Source of the DNA: Peltaster fructicola
Lineage: Eukaryota; Ascomycota; Dothideomycetes
Length of the DNA stretch: 64,000 bases
NCBI GenBank assembly: GCA_001592805.2
Contig: CP051143.1
Span: 682,001 to 746,000 of the forward strand
Direction of reading: 5' to 3'
Shown here: positions 21,272 to 32,521 of the stretch, piece after piece
Layout: each line of letters opens with the position of its first letter
How positions within the stretch are numbered: position 1 is the stretch's first letter
Program-made: the position numbers and the translations under genes
The notes under the pieces: generated by a model
Seen by the model: only the letters and a program-made list of their open reading frames with translations
Database searches by the model: none
What the model was told of the DNA's origin: nothing

Positions 21272-22342
21272 ATGCATTCCGATACAACGGCCCATCGTAT
21301 CCTCATCACAGGCGCCAGCGGATTCCTAGGGCGACAGCTTGTATGTGCAATCGCCAAAAAGCATCCGTCATGGCAGATCTCTGGTCTGGATCGAGTGTCA
21401 CCACCGAGCGATGTCGAAGACGAATTAGAGCACTTCTTCCTCGCAGATGTCGCGAATATCCACCAACTTGAGGCTGCTTATCTGAATGGTCCGCCTCACC
21501 TCGTCATACATACGGCTGCCATCGTTCCAGCAAGAGGTGCTCGATATAGCACCAAGGCCTCAGACTGGGAGCACATCAAGGCCGTGAACTATGGCGGCAC
21601 GATCAATGTATTCTCGACGGCAATGCGTGCTGGGTGCAGACGCTTCATCTATACATCGAGTGTCACAGCCGTTATGGACGATCTAGAGCACGATTACCAT
21701 AATGCTGCTGAGAACACTGTGTGGCCAGCTCAATCGCTCCTGCACTATGGCCGATCCAAGTTATTGACCGAGACGTACATTCGTTCACTCAATCCCGCAG
21801 AGGTCAAGACGTGTATCCTTCGACCATGCACCATCTTCGGGCCGGAAGATACTGCAGTCATGAGTGTGCTACACGATCTGATTGCTAAGGGCGAGACATC
21901 TTTTGTTGTTGGAGACGGCAATAACCTCTCTGACTGGATGTACATTGACAATGCCGTACACGCGCATGTGCTGACCGCTGAGAACATGCTTTCCTCTGCG
22001 ACAGCAGCAGGACATACCATTTACATCACCAACCACGAGCCGGTATACTTCTGGGACTTCTTGGCTTTTGTGTGGGCTCAATTTGGTCACCAAGCTCCTT
22101 TCCGCGTGTTCATACCAGCGTACCTGGCTTTTCTGGTAGCTTATATGCTGGAGCTGGTCACAATGCTGACGCAAAAGCCTGCAACACTTACCTCTGGTAG
22201 TGTGAAGGACGGTGTAAGGACGTTCTTCGTCAACAACGACAAGGCGATCGACATTCTTGGGTATCGTCCGGTCATCAGCCTCGCTGAAGGCGTTAGACGA
22301 GCGTGTGAAGGATATAAAGAGCATCTGAAGGCTCGTCGATAG
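21272..22342 (+). CDS. Extended SDR, 3-beta-hydroxysteroid dehydrogenase/Erg26-like
   Basis: A 356-residue NAD(P)-dependent dehydrogenase. The ATG at 21272 puts the Rossmann motif GASGFLG at residues 14-20; the frame is open upstream but that part lacks family features. The catalytic pair is Y159 and K163 (HYGRSK), with the Ser at 129-130 (YTSS). The substrate-side segment YIDNAVHAHV is typical of the 3-beta-HSD/Erg26 group. A hydrophobic segment near 275-297 (AYLAFLVAYMLELVTML) suggests membrane attachment, as in sterol C-3 dehydrogenases. It could be Erg26 itself or one of the paralogues common in fungi, so I assign no symbol. Confidence 0.88.
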   Translation: MHSDTTAHRILITGASGFLGRQLVCAIAKKHPSWQISGLDRVSPPSDVEDELEHFFLADVANIHQLEAAYLNGPPHLVIHTAAIVPARGARYSTKASDWEHIKAVNYGGTINVFSTAMRAGCRRFIYTSSVTAVMDDLEHDYHNAAENTVWPAQSLLHYGRSKLLTETYIRSLNPAEVKTCILRPCTIFGPEDTAVMSVLHDLIAKGETSFVVGDGNNLSDWMYIDNAVHAHVLTAENMLSSATAAGHTIYITNHEPVYFWDFLAFVWAQFGHQAPFRVFIPAYLAFLVAYMLELVTMLTQKPATLTSGSVKDGVRTFFVNNDKAIDILGYRPVISLAEGVRRACEGYKEHLKARR

Positions 22343-22795
22343 CTCGATCTCGCGGATGAGATGATATAGCTAGGCGAAAGTCCTACAGGTCAGACGAGTG
22401 AGTTGACATTGTCCTCGAAAGGTTAGCTATCAAAGGGCTGCGCCTAAGTCTCTTTGGCCTCGACAATAGTGAGCAGGTGATCACAATGACATTGCAGGTC
22501 TGCCACATAGTGGTCGAGCAGATCCCAAACAAAGCGCATCTACGCTTCGTGGTTCGTCGTTGGTATCGACTACGATGCCGCGCCATGCAAGTTCTCACGA
22601 GCCAGCGACACCAGCAACAGGTAGTTGTAACACACATTGGCCCCGGAGGCAGATGGTGACATGTTGGAGTATGTACAAACAAACGACAAGTTGTCAATGA
22701 TTTTGCCGTACTTATTCAGCGGGCGGTGAGAGATCCACGCGCCGACGCGTTTGCATGACAAACCAACACTCGCAACACATCCAACACAAAGCACC
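22343..22795. other. Intergenic, same-direction gap
   Basis: Holds the 3' UTR of the SDR gene and the promoter of the glutaredoxin-like gene. An ACGCGT hexamer (MluI box type) occurs at 22745-22750, about 45 bp before the next ATG; its relevance is unknown. Short open frames here are not convincing. Confidence 0.4.
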
Positions 22796-23187
22796 ATGCG
22801 AGCCACCACCATACTAGGGCAATGGTGCATACGGACCACGCTGTTCACGCGGCCTGGTTGCTCACTGTGCATTGACGCCAAAAATGTGCTGGACCGGGTT
22901 TGGAAACGTCGTCCGTTCGAGTTTACACAAATCGACATTGCACAGCCTCAAAACAAGAAGTGGAAGGAAATCTACGACTTCGATGTACCAGTGGTAGGCT
23001 ACAGGATGCCAGCACATCATCTTCCCTGTCACGCTGACTTGGCTAGGTCCATGTCGACAAAGTCAAAGAGAATCAGCTCACCTTTGAGACCTCGATAGCC
23101 GCCGGCAAGCTCATGCATCGTTTCACTGAGACTCAGCTGGAGAAGCTTATGGACGACGAGATGATGAAGCCAGCAGACGATGACTGA
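22796..23187 (+). CDS. Glutaredoxin-like (DUF836) small redox protein
   Basis: There are two exons, 22796-22993 and 23047-23187, with a 53 nt intron, for 112 residues. The intron is placed so that the reading becomes YDFDVPVVHVDKVKENQL, the cis-Pro loop region (V-P-V-x-H) of glutaredoxin-like DUF836 proteins. The active-site pair is C22 and C25 (RPGCSLCIDAK). The first 15 residues with Arg and hydrophobic residues may serve as a weak mitochondrial presequence. An out-of-frame ATG lies 42 nt upstream. The family is of thioredoxin fold and its substrates are unknown. Confidence 0.85.
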
Positions 23188-23958
23188 TGATAGGATGCAT
23201 CGACAGAATCCTCCTCAACAAGCAGCAATGCGGCACGTCTTCATCTTGACGGTGATGACCAACCGATTCTCCCCACAGGTTGTCAGAGCTCAGTCACATG
23301 CAGAGCCATGCCAATCATCCCTCGACAGCAGAGGCATCTACGCCGCAATATGCAAGCCCGTCACGCTCACCATATTCGAAGATTGCAGCTCGAGGTCAGC
23401 AAAATAAGCTTCGCGTAGATCTGTTTAGTGCGGCGGCTATGCATATTATTAGTGCAAGCTTCGACCTCATCTTCCGCTTGCGGCTCTCCCTCACTCAATT
23501 TCTCGAGCGCGACAGCATCAGCGCAATGCTTCAATGCTTGTACGAGCTCCAGTGGTAGCACACACGGTAGGCACATAACTTGTGCACGATCCAGCCAGGA
23601 TGCGTACCGAACATAACAAGACTACGGGTGAGAAGTCAGAGGAGAACGATCTAGGCCAGCTGAATCCTACGTTTCATGTTTGTCTGAGATCCTGCGCATA
23701 GTTGGGAGAACGTTTTCGTGGCTTTACTCACAAGCTGCCAACTACCTGTGTATCACAGTCTGCGCCGCAACGCTACTATTTACAGGTGGTTAGGTTAGGC
23801 CGGACATCATGAAGGACAATGTTTCGCTTGGCCATATATCATTGGTGTCCCCTTGCTGTCCCACGACAGATCACATCGACACACACTCATAGTGAACAGC
23901 AACTGCTGGCTCGGTCCAGCTCTTCAAAAACCCTAGCTTATCACGAAAGCATCCGATA
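23188..23958. other. Intergenic, same-direction gap
   Basis: About 770 bp with only short frames on both strands. A minor TTAGG-type pair (GGTTAGGTTAGG near 23788) looks coincidental. The right end is the likely promoter of the LtrA gene. Confidence 0.4.
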
Positions 23959-26012
23959 ATGACACACGGATCTGATACGGGCTATTTGCCCATGTTCAAG
24001 AGTCCTCTCTTGACAGAGGAGGAGAAGAATTCTTTATCACAGCACACAACACATACATCGATACCAAGCGCGGTGCATGTGAGAAAGACCCCACAGCACC
24101 ATGAGGGATCCATAGGCTCAAATGATGCTCAAGACGAACAAACAGAAGATCAAGACGACATACCAGCATTTCGACGACATGCTGAGGCAACCAACGCTGA
24201 GCTGTTCTATGATCTCTTCTTCGTAGCCAATCTCACGGTGTTCACGAACATTCACGAGCTCAACGACATCACGACCTTCAGGCAATTCGTCGGCTTCTTC
24301 GCTGTACTTTGGATGACGTGGTATCAGGTTTCGCTCTACGATGTCCGCTTCAGCTCAGACAGTCTCTTCGATCGCATTGCCAAAGCTATGCAGTTCGGTG
24401 TCATGATCGGTTTCGCTGTCATCGGACCACGCTTCAACGTTGGTGCTTCCCAACAAGGCGGTAACAGCAACACTGGTGCTGGTGAGCCCCCATATTGGGA
24501 GACCTTTAGGGCTCTCTGCCTCATTCTCATGGTCAGCCGACTCGTCCTCGTCTTTCAGTATATCCAGGCACTCTTCTTTGCACGCAAGTACAAAAAGACG
24601 CAACTGCCACTGGCCTCGCTCGCTGGAGTCTACCTCGTAGCGTCCATCATCTACCTTGGTCTTTTCTACGCTTTCAAGCCAACTGACAGCAAAGCCTACG
24701 TCGCTTGGTATGTCGTGGCTTTGGCAGAGACCGTCATTGCAACGGCTATCTCGACTGTCTGGCGAATCGTCTCTTTCAAGGGCACACACCTGGTGCAACG
24801 CATGAGTCTACTCACGCTCATATTTCTGGGTGAAGGCATCATCGTCGTGGCCAAGAAGAGCCAGTTGATCTTTGGCACAACCGTGTTTGGCCCTACACCA
24901 GTCAACATCGGTAGTGTCGTGTGCGCAATTGCGATCCTATACTTCTTGTACATGCTCTACTTCGACTGGATCGAGGAGGAGCATTTTGGAACGATCCGTC
25001 AACAGATCTGGGCCTTTCTACACTTCCCACTGCACCTTGCTCTTGTCGTTGGAGTGGTGGGCGTAGCGCAGGTGTTCAGCTGGACTGCTGGTTATAACGC
25101 GTTCAACAATCTCCCAGACATTATCACCAATTTCCCGCTCAATGGCACGCAAAGGTCATTGATGATGCTACAAAGACCTTAGCAAGTTTGTCAACGTCAC
25201 GCAGAAGGCAGCAGTCAAGGGTATCACATACCAGCAGATGGATGCTTGGTACCTGAATCGTGCTTCGCTCAAGGAAGAGCTGGCTGATTTGCGTAATCTG
25301 ACACTTCCTCCTGAGAACAGACAAGTTGTTCTTATCAAGGTCGTTCTGCAACTGAGCGAGTCTTTCTTCGACATCGCTGGATTTACGCCGCCCGAGCATC
25401 AAGAAAGGTATACAGGCGATGACTTGTCAGAAATCTTTGAGAGCTGGGCCATCTACGGTAAGTCACAGCAACAAAGTTGTGTCCGAAGTGACTGACATTG
25501 GCTACAGTACGAGCGCAGGCAGAGGTCTTCACACTGACCTACGTCTACTTCTTCGTTGCCCTCGGCTTGGTTGTCGTACTGATTGGGTTGATTGCAATGC
25601 TCAGCAAGCATAGCAAAACCATGATCCACTGGGCGCGACTTGCGGTCAATGTAGTCATCGGTTCAGTCATATGCCTCATCTCTACCCTCGCTGTTCAAAC
25701 GATTCAACAAAATGCGTAGGTCTTACTGCAGACCTTCTATACAGGTTGGAAAGCTAACATCAAGCTAGACTCTCGTACGAAGACTATGCTGCTCTGCCGG
25801 ACACTGCAAGTCCTTTCGACAACTACGTCGCAAGTCCCTGGATGTTGCCCACGGTCACGCTACTCTTATTCTTGGCCGTGCTTCTCAACAATATCAAGAT
25901 CCGAGCACCTTGGCGACCATTTCAAAGAGGCGGGCACAAGACTTTCTTTGGACACAAGTCTCTCTTCGGTAAGAGGAAGGCGAGCCAAGCGAATGAGATC
26001 ACATATGCGTAG
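23959..26012 (+). CDS. LtrA-family (low temperature requirement A) multispanning membrane protein, with an unresolved frame change
   Basis: The protein has an acidic cytosolic N-terminus (about 70 residues), the LtrA signature NAELFYDLFFVANL near residue 76, and about ten hydrophobic spans. Later introns are clear: 25458-25507 (50 nt) and 25716-25768 (53 nt). The last exon (25769-26012) ends with a basic tail (FGKRKASQANEITYA). Between 25091 and 25182 the frame shifts by one. A GT-AG intron 25091-25175 (85 nt) restores it but removes plausible coding sequence. A 28 nt stretch 25155-25182 also has GT..AG ends but is unusually short. A one-base indel is the third option. All other parts read cleanly. 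LtrA proteins are widespread membrane proteins with no settled function. The neighbours suggest no pathway. Confidence 0.85.
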
Positions 26013-26409
26013 ACCAAATCTCGTCATGCGACGGTCTCGAGCAGGCTTCTTTGAGTGATACTCTGTGGTAAACAAATGGCATCAACGAGGATCATGGCAG
26101 CTTGTAGTATGCTCTGAATGCAATAGCCTCAATGACTGCCTGTCTGTGATTGAGATTCTACCTCCCATGATGCTACAGTATAAGAAGAAGATACGTCTCC
26201 AAGCAATGGCGGAAGTCAAGGTATGTCAGTCTCACGAAGAAGTGATCGTGAGGTTTGGAGAACAATACGCAATATTCAGCATGACGTGCACTGCTCACTT
26301 TTTTTCCGTCTTGGACGAACCCAGCTACCAACGATCGCTCACCACAATAGTCTGAGGTCTACTACACTTCCAAGCAACGCTGATCTGTGTAAGCTATTAG
26401 CACACCACG
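26013..26409. other. Intergenic, same-direction gap
   Basis: About 400 bp, presumably the LtrA 3' UTR and the promoter and leader of the CHORD gene. Nothing else seen. Confidence 0.4.
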
Positions 26410-27445
26410 ATGGCAGCTCAGAAGTGTGTCCATCGAGGCTGTGGAAAGCTATTCACCGACTCGAACGAAGAGTGCAGCTTCCACTGTAAGTGCAGTCTCA
26501 CGTCTATGCAGGACTTGTGCTTACGACGCTGATCTCTCAGCAGGAACACCAGTGTTCCACGAAGGTCAGAAAGGCTATAAATGCTGCAAACCGCGAGTCC
26601 TGACGTTCGACGAGTTCCTCACGATACCGCCATGCACAACCGGCAAGCACACCACTGTCGACGATACACCAGCACCTCTTCAAGTGGACGCTACAGCTGA
26701 GGCGCGCAGCACAGAAGCCAAGATCAAGGCTGCGGCACCAGTCGATGGCAACACTGCCCTGCCGCCGCCTGTTCCTAGGCAAGCAATCAATGCACAACCT
26801 CCTCAGCCCAGTGCTAGTCCTGCACCACCAGAAGAGGAGAGCGATAATGCCACAGCACAGCCCAAAGATGGCGTAACATGCAAGAGGAAAGGATGCGATG
26901 CAGTGTACAAAAGTGGCCAGGATCGGAGTGCTGAAGAGTGTGTGCATCATCCGGGAGCGCCAATATTCCACGAAGGAAGCAAAGGCTACTCGTGCTGCAA
27001 GAGGAGGGTACTGGAGTTCGACGACTTCATGCGTATGCCAGGTTGCAAGACGAAGACCAGACATCTGTTCGTGGGCAAGCCTAAGCCTGCAGGAGTGGAG
27101 GAGGCTGTCAAAGAGGTCAGAAGTGACTTCTACCAGACGCCGACGACGGTCATTGCTTCCCTCTTTCTCAAGAAGATCGATAAGGAGCAGTCAAAGGTGG
27201 CCTTCGATCAAACGAGTCAGTCGGTGGAGCTGGACCTGCATACCACCGATCAGAAGCACTACAAGAACACTGTGGAACTCTTTGGAGCTATAGATGCAGA
27301 ACGGAGCTCTTTCAGAATTCTAGGCACCAAGCTCGAGCTGAGCATTGCAAAAGCCGATGGTGCTGGATGGCCAGTTCTGCGCAGGACTGATCAGCATACT
27401 GGAGAGATTATACAAGCTGGTCGAGCAGGAAGATTGGAACGCTGA
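26410..27445 (+). CDS. CHORD-CS domain co-chaperone (CHP1/Rar1-like)
   Basis: There are two exons, 26410-26485 and 26541-27445, with a 55 nt intron, giving 326 residues. The splice joins CSFH to SGTPVFHEG inside the first zinc module, which confirms it. CHORD I spans about residues 6-65 (CVHRGCG, FHEGQKGYKCCKPRVLTFDEF). A Pro/Ala-rich linker of about 70 residues follows. CHORD II spans about 145-210 (CKRKGCDAVY, FHEGSKGYSCCKRRVLEFDDF). A CS (p23-like) domain ends the protein (SKVAFDQTSQSVELDL through WPVLRR). CHORD-CS proteins bind Hsp90 and assist client maturation. The two CHORDs plus CS layout is the metazoan/fungal type. Confidence 0.93.
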
Positions 27446-27902
27446 TATGGATGTGAGCGTAACAAGTGAGAGTCGTACACAAGGGTCGTGTCTATCTCGT
27501 GAATGCTGTCTCTCGCGTGGACTGCTGTCTGTCACAAGGAAATGACACTGTGACGGCTCAGCCACATTTCGATCGCGCTGGTGTTACTTTCCAGCCGTTC
27601 GAATCAACGAGTCGGATGGCTATCTTTGTGTACGACATACCCAGAATATCATTCCTGGCGCTCGTCCTCGATTGATGCCTCTATCTCAGAGTTCCCAAGT
27701 GCATTCAGACGATGCAAATGGAGTACACGGAGACACCGAATCAATCTTATGGTCGCAGCAGCTCCACGCAGGCTCTCTGAAGTAAAGAAGTCATATGTAG
27801 GGGTATCATTTGGACCTAGCGGGTCGCTATGAACCTATGTCAGGTTATAAGCTAGGTCTGACTGCTGTACTTCAGTAATGCCGCAAATGCATCATGTCGT
27901 GT
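27446..27902. other. Intergenic between convergent genes
   Basis: Holds the 3' ends of the CHORD gene and of ethanolamine kinase. Short frames only; nothing else seen. Confidence 0.45.
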
Positions 27903-29141
27903 CTACTGCTGCGCCCATCTCCGTTCTCGAAGCGGCATTTCTCTCCCATCTCGAGCTCGCGAGCCGTCGTCCTCGCTCTTCCAAGCCCAATACTCGCCAA
28001 GACGAATCTGGGCATACTCAGCATAGTTGAAGTCGATCTGACTGATCTCAGCTTGTATCAGAGACCAAACACCCCAGTAGAAGCCGGGTAGACCACGGCA
28101 TGCGTCGACCTGGTCGTAGAGCTGGGTTATGGCAGCTTTCATATCAATCTCAACACCAGGATGTTCGAGCTCGGCGATAGCCTCCTGGTAGAAGGACAAC
28201 ACGTAATGTTGTATGAAGTCTCGTCGCACAGATCGTGTGGGACAAGCAGAGTGATCGCAGTCGAAGCCAGCCCATTCCGCGAAGTGGTTGGCAATATCAA
28301 AAGCAGCAGGACTTGGTGTGGCATACTCGTAATCGATAAAGGATACAGGTCTTTCGGCACCCAGCTGCTTTTCAGACTGTATGATGACGTTTCCAGAGAG
28401 CAGATCGCAGTGGCCGAAGACAAGGCTCTTTCCTAGAAGACCAGGCAATTGACCAAATCGCTGCTCAAGAGATTCGAGCTCCAAAGTAAGCGTTCGTTTC
28501 TGCTCTTGTTGCTCTGTTGTCCTTTGTGGAACAGCATTAAGCCATTGGTGCATGACTGTCCACAAGCTGGGTGTAACCTTGGCTGCTACATGGCCGTTAC
28601 TCACACCGTTCGTGCTCAGTTCTTCGCTGATCTCGGTTATGGGCACCACAGCGTGCCATTGTCCCAGCCGCCTGGCTACCTGACGGTAGACTTCTTCCTT
28701 CCGTAGATCCTGCGGTGCGCATACATCTCCCTCGACGAAACGGTACATCAGACCATTGTCGAAGCGAGCAAGGAGCGCAGGTGCCAGGCCTCGTTTCGAT
28801 AGAGCTCCATGAGCTTTGATCTCACGGTTTCTGTCGATCAAGACATCTGTCCCTTGCCCATATGCTCTCAACAGTATGGCTTCTTGGTCAACCTCTGAGC
28901 TCGTCTTCCCTGGTCTCTTCTTGGTAGCTTTCGTCAAGGTGTTTGTGATGCCGTCCGTGAATCGGTGGAACACTACAGGTCCCTCGTTTTCATCCTTCCA
29001 TTCCGGTGCATATGCCTGCACGAGCTGTAACGCGGACTCGTCTGGGCTGGAATTGTCGAAGGTAAGAGGTATGTATGGGATATCGAGGTTCACAAGATCC
29101 TGTGAGTTATTCTGATGGCCATCATGAGCAGCAGACGACAT
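27903..29141 (-). CDS. EKI1: Ethanolamine (choline) kinase
   Basis: A single-exon 412-residue protein of the choline/ethanolamine kinase family, the first step of the CDP-ethanolamine branch of phospholipid synthesis in the cytosol. The catalytic loop is VFGHCDLLSGNVI, the form of Brenner's motif used by the family, followed by FIDYEYATPSPAAFDIANHFAEW, the metal-binding choline kinase motif. The N-terminal lobe has FHRFTDGITNTL, the ATP loop. The substrate preference for ethanolamine is judged from the overall resemblance to eukaryotic EKI proteins and is less certain than the family. The start at 29141 gives a hydrophilic N-terminus of normal length. Confidence 0.92.
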   Translation of the reverse strand: MSSAAHDGHQNNSQDLVNLDIPYIPLTFDNSSPDESALQLVQAYAPEWKDENEGPVVFHRFTDGITNTLTKATKKRPGKTSSEVDQEAILLRAYGQGTDVLIDRNREIKAHGALSKRGLAPALLARFDNGLMYRFVEGDVCAPQDLRKEEVYRQVARRLGQWHAVVPITEISEELSTNGVSNGHVAAKVTPSLWTVMHQWLNAVPQRTTEQQEQKRTLTLELESLEQRFGQLPGLLGKSLVFGHCDLLSGNVIIQSEKQLGAERPVSFIDYEYATPSPAAFDIANHFAEWAGFDCDHSACPTRSVRRDFIQHYVLSFYQEAIAELEHPGVEIDMKAAITQLYDQVDACRGLPGFYWGVWSLIQAEISQIDFNYAEYAQIRLGEYWAWKSEDDGSRARDGREMPLRERRWAQQ

Positions 29142-30122
29142 GAATGTTGCTGTTGCAAGGAGGTCTGTAGATCAGGGTGTTCTGGGTCAATGCGAACTTC
29201 GTTTCAACTGCCAGCATGTCGCGACTATACGTGGATTCGGATGAGGAGGGTGTCTGACTGAAGTAAGAACACAAGTGAAATGAGATCAGTGCAGACGATG
29301 CGTGTAGGAAGAGAGGATATACTCCTAAAGATGTTACAATGGTGTCCGAACAATTTTCGAGCAGCAGCCGCTGTCTCATGCCCCACGCGCCATTGAACTT
29401 CTTGGACGTTCCAGAAAGGAGTACTCTCCTATAGCCACGACCAACCATGATCCTTGACAAGAGAACAGAAGAGCTGTCAAAGTGGGCACGACAAGCATTG
29501 GCAGCAGTAGTCGCGGGCAGACACAGCTGACATTGGACGAGTGCATCCTTCACGTGGCTGTATGTACTGTGACACCGTCTCACTACGTCATGCAAACCGA
29601 GCAGGCCGAGCAGTGCGCTGTAACACTCCTCAGCCAGCACACACCTCTGCTGCATTCACATCTGTGATTCGAGAGATGCGATCGTTGTCCCCCGGCTCGA
29701 TGAGATCGAACAGCAGGCATGATTTGATGGAGACTCCTATCGTTCATGCATTGCGGGAACCTCAACCTAAGCGCATCGACGAGTCTGGAGCTCAAGGCTT
29801 ATCTCTGCCCTTGATCCTATCTAGCGAGCATATCCTTTATCTCTTATCCATGATCCTCCCAGCACCATAGCCACCGGCTTTCAACAAGCATGGCGGTTGG
29901 CTAGCTATGAAGCCCTGGTCTCATAGTCAAACAGATGACTTTGGCTCCAGCCTTGAGCGCAGTGATCACATTGATAAGGCTAACTCTCGAGCGCACATGG
30001 TCGATGGCTGCATTGGATCAGTACATCATGCCTGGTCGAGCTCTATCTCGTCTTTCCTTTCCGTCTTATGGATCACAGTCTGTGACAATAAGCGTCCTGT
30101 CAATTGCTTCACGTCACCAGCG
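29142..30122. other. Large divergent promoter region
   Basis: About 980 bp between the starts of EKI1 and the chloride channel, the longest gap with two divergent promoters. Minus-strand open frames here (up to 177 codons) lack protein-like composition. I see no repeat. Confidence 0.4.
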
Positions 30123-32492
30123 ATGTCCTCTCAGAACGATGAGAGCACTCCCTTGCTCTCCGCTGCTGATGCGTATAGACGAGTGAGCAAGGTCATATTC
30201 CACGATGAAGAAGCTAGCTCCGTCATACGCAGTCATGTCACGATCGAAGAGCTCAAAATGGGCAACAGTGCTGTTGGAGAGAGGTTACCATACAACGACT
30301 ACACAACCATCGATTGGCTTCACGATCTTGTGTGTCTGCATCTCCTACTTTTACGAACACTAGACTAATCTTCCTGACAGGTCAAGGATTCCTACCGATT
30401 GAGGTGGATTCACGAGCGCACTGGACTTCGATTCAAAGCAATCAGTATCTTCGACGATGCTTCAGGATGGATTGCAGCTGCTGTTATTGGTACTCTCACC
30501 GCATGTGTTGCCTTCCTTGTCGACATCGCAGCGGCCACAGTAAGCGATTGGAAGCTTGGCTATTGTACTCGCAATCCATTCATGAGCCGTGAGGCTTGCT
30601 GCCTCGACAAGACGCCTTTCCTGTCTGTATCGTCTCCACTCGAAGCTGGCCTAGAATGCCCACACTTTCAAGAATGGTCGTCAAACTGGTGGACTTCATT
30701 CGCGATCTATGCTGCTCTGGCTCTTGTGTTTGGAACCATCAGCTCAAGCGCCACCATGCTTACCAAGAGATCACTCCCAACTGCAGAGACGACCTACGGT
30801 GAATCTGGACTCGAGACGACTATACCGGTTGCTGCTGCTGGAAGTAAGAGCATGTATATGGCTGCTGGCTCTGGTATCCCCGAGATCAAGACTATCCTCT
30901 CTGGCTTCGTGATACCCAACTTCTTGGACTTCAAAGTACTCTTTGTCAAGGGCTTCGGCGCAGTCTTTGCTGTATCCACGGGCATGTGTCTTGGCAAGGA
31001 AGGTCCATTCGTGCACATCTCTACCTGCGTAGGCTATCTGGTCGCCAGACTCTTTCCGAAGTACCGCGACAACGGTCGTAAGATGCGAGAGATGTTGTCA
31101 GCAGCTTGCGCATCTGGCTTGAGTGTTGCTTTTGGTGCGCCTATTGGTGGTGTTCTGTTCGCCTACGAGGAGATATCGACCTACTTTCCCCGAAAAGTCC
31201 TATGGCGAGCCTTTCTGTGCTCTTTGTTCGCGGCAATGGTGCTCAAGGCGCTCAATCCTACAGGCACCGGCAAGCTTGTGCTCTTCGAGACACATTACGG
31301 TACATCCTACGAAGCCATACACTACCTGGTCTTCGTCCTGCTGGGTGTCGCGGGTGGCATATTCGGAGGACTGTTCTGCAAGCTCAACTTCATCTGGTCC
31401 AAATGGTTCAGAAGCTTCCCGATCATCAAGAATCATCCTGTCTTCGAAGTGTTCTTGATCGTTGCGGCGACAGTCCTTTTACAGTATCCGAATCCTCTGA
31501 TTCGAGAGCCAGGCGATCTGGTCATCAGGAATCTGCTTGTCGATTGCCGCGACGACGCATCTACTCATACATGGCTGTGTCAGCAGGAGGCACAGGGTAG
31601 TGGCTCGTACGTCGGCTATCTCATCTACGGCACATTGACGAAGCTGGTTCTCACAATCATCACATTCGGAATCAAAGTCCCTTCGGGCGTGATCATACCT
31701 GCACTGGATGGTGGAGCGCTCTTTGGTCGTCTGGTAGGCCAGATCGTGCCGGACATCTCACCTGGCATTTTCGCTATGGTGGGAGCAGCAGCATTCCTGG
31801 CAGGCGTTTCTAGGATGACCATCTCATTGGGCGTCATCATGTTCGAACTCACTGGCGAGCTCGAATACATCGTCCCACACATGATTGCAATCCTGGTGGC
31901 CAAGTGGGTAGCAGACTCAATCGGACGAGAAGGAGTGTACGATCTCGCTCAGGCCGTGCTAGGCCATCCCTTCCTGGATCTTGACCACAGCATGCAATTC
32001 GTTCAGCGTACCAATGCGCTGGTTGAAGAACTCATACCACCGCGTCAGACAATGGACGAGATCACTGTCAATGTGCCCAGTAGCAACAAGGTGCCACGCA
32101 AACTGCTCGAGGAGAAGCTGTCACAGCTCAAGGATCGTGGTCTCATGGACGCAGGTCTTGTCTTGGTCCAGCACGGCGGCATGCTACAAGGCTACCTCGC
32201 AGAGGGTGAGCTCGAATTTGGTCTCAAGGAGCTTGGAGAGGTATACCCAGCCACTGCCGAAGTAAGATTGCTTGGACACGCTGAGGAAGGCGACTTCGAC
32301 TTGTCCAGCTTCGTTGATCGCACGCCTCTAACCGTGTGCGCTCAAGCGCCGATGGAGTATGCCATCGAGATGTTTGGTAAGCTCGGTCTGCGACACTTGA
32401 TGGTCTTAGAGGAAGGAACTGGAAGACTTGTTGGTGTCATCATTAAGAAAAGGATAATAGCCTACCTGGATGCTTTGAGGCATGATGAATAA
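30123..32492 (+). CDS. ClC-family chloride channel/transporter (Gef1/ClC-3 type)
   Basis: There are two exons, 30123-30329 and 30381-32492, with a 51 nt intron; the protein is 772 residues. The N-terminal motif DWLHDLVKDSYRLRWIHERTG, formed at the splice junction, is shared by ClC-3/4/5 and Gef1. Selectivity motifs are present in order: GSGIPEIK (near residue 231), GKEGPFVHI (near 273, with the gating Glu) and the later KVPSGVIIPALDGGALFGR. About ten hydrophobic helices are followed by two C-terminal CBS domains (about 590-770). Members act in Golgi, endosome or vacuole membranes as chloride/proton exchangers that aid organelle acidification and copper loading. Its stop is 29 bp from the stop of the convergent polymerase gene. 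Confidence 0.94.
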
Positions 32493-32521
32493 CCTGTACA
32501 CGATTCCCATCGCTTGCTGTC

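Noticed and set aside
23788-23799. Telomere-like GGTTAGGTTAGG
   Set aside because: Only two units of a five-base motif; too short for an interstitial telomere.
29122-29655. 177-codon minus-strand frame upstream of ethanolamine kinase
   Set aside because: Lies in the promoter and leader; Cys/Ser-rich translation without family resemblance.
19000-32500. Secondary-metabolite or resistance cluster around SDR, glutaredoxin-like, LtrA and hydrolase genes
   Set aside because: No PKS, NRPS, terpene synthase, P450 or pathway regulator is present; neighbours are housekeeping.
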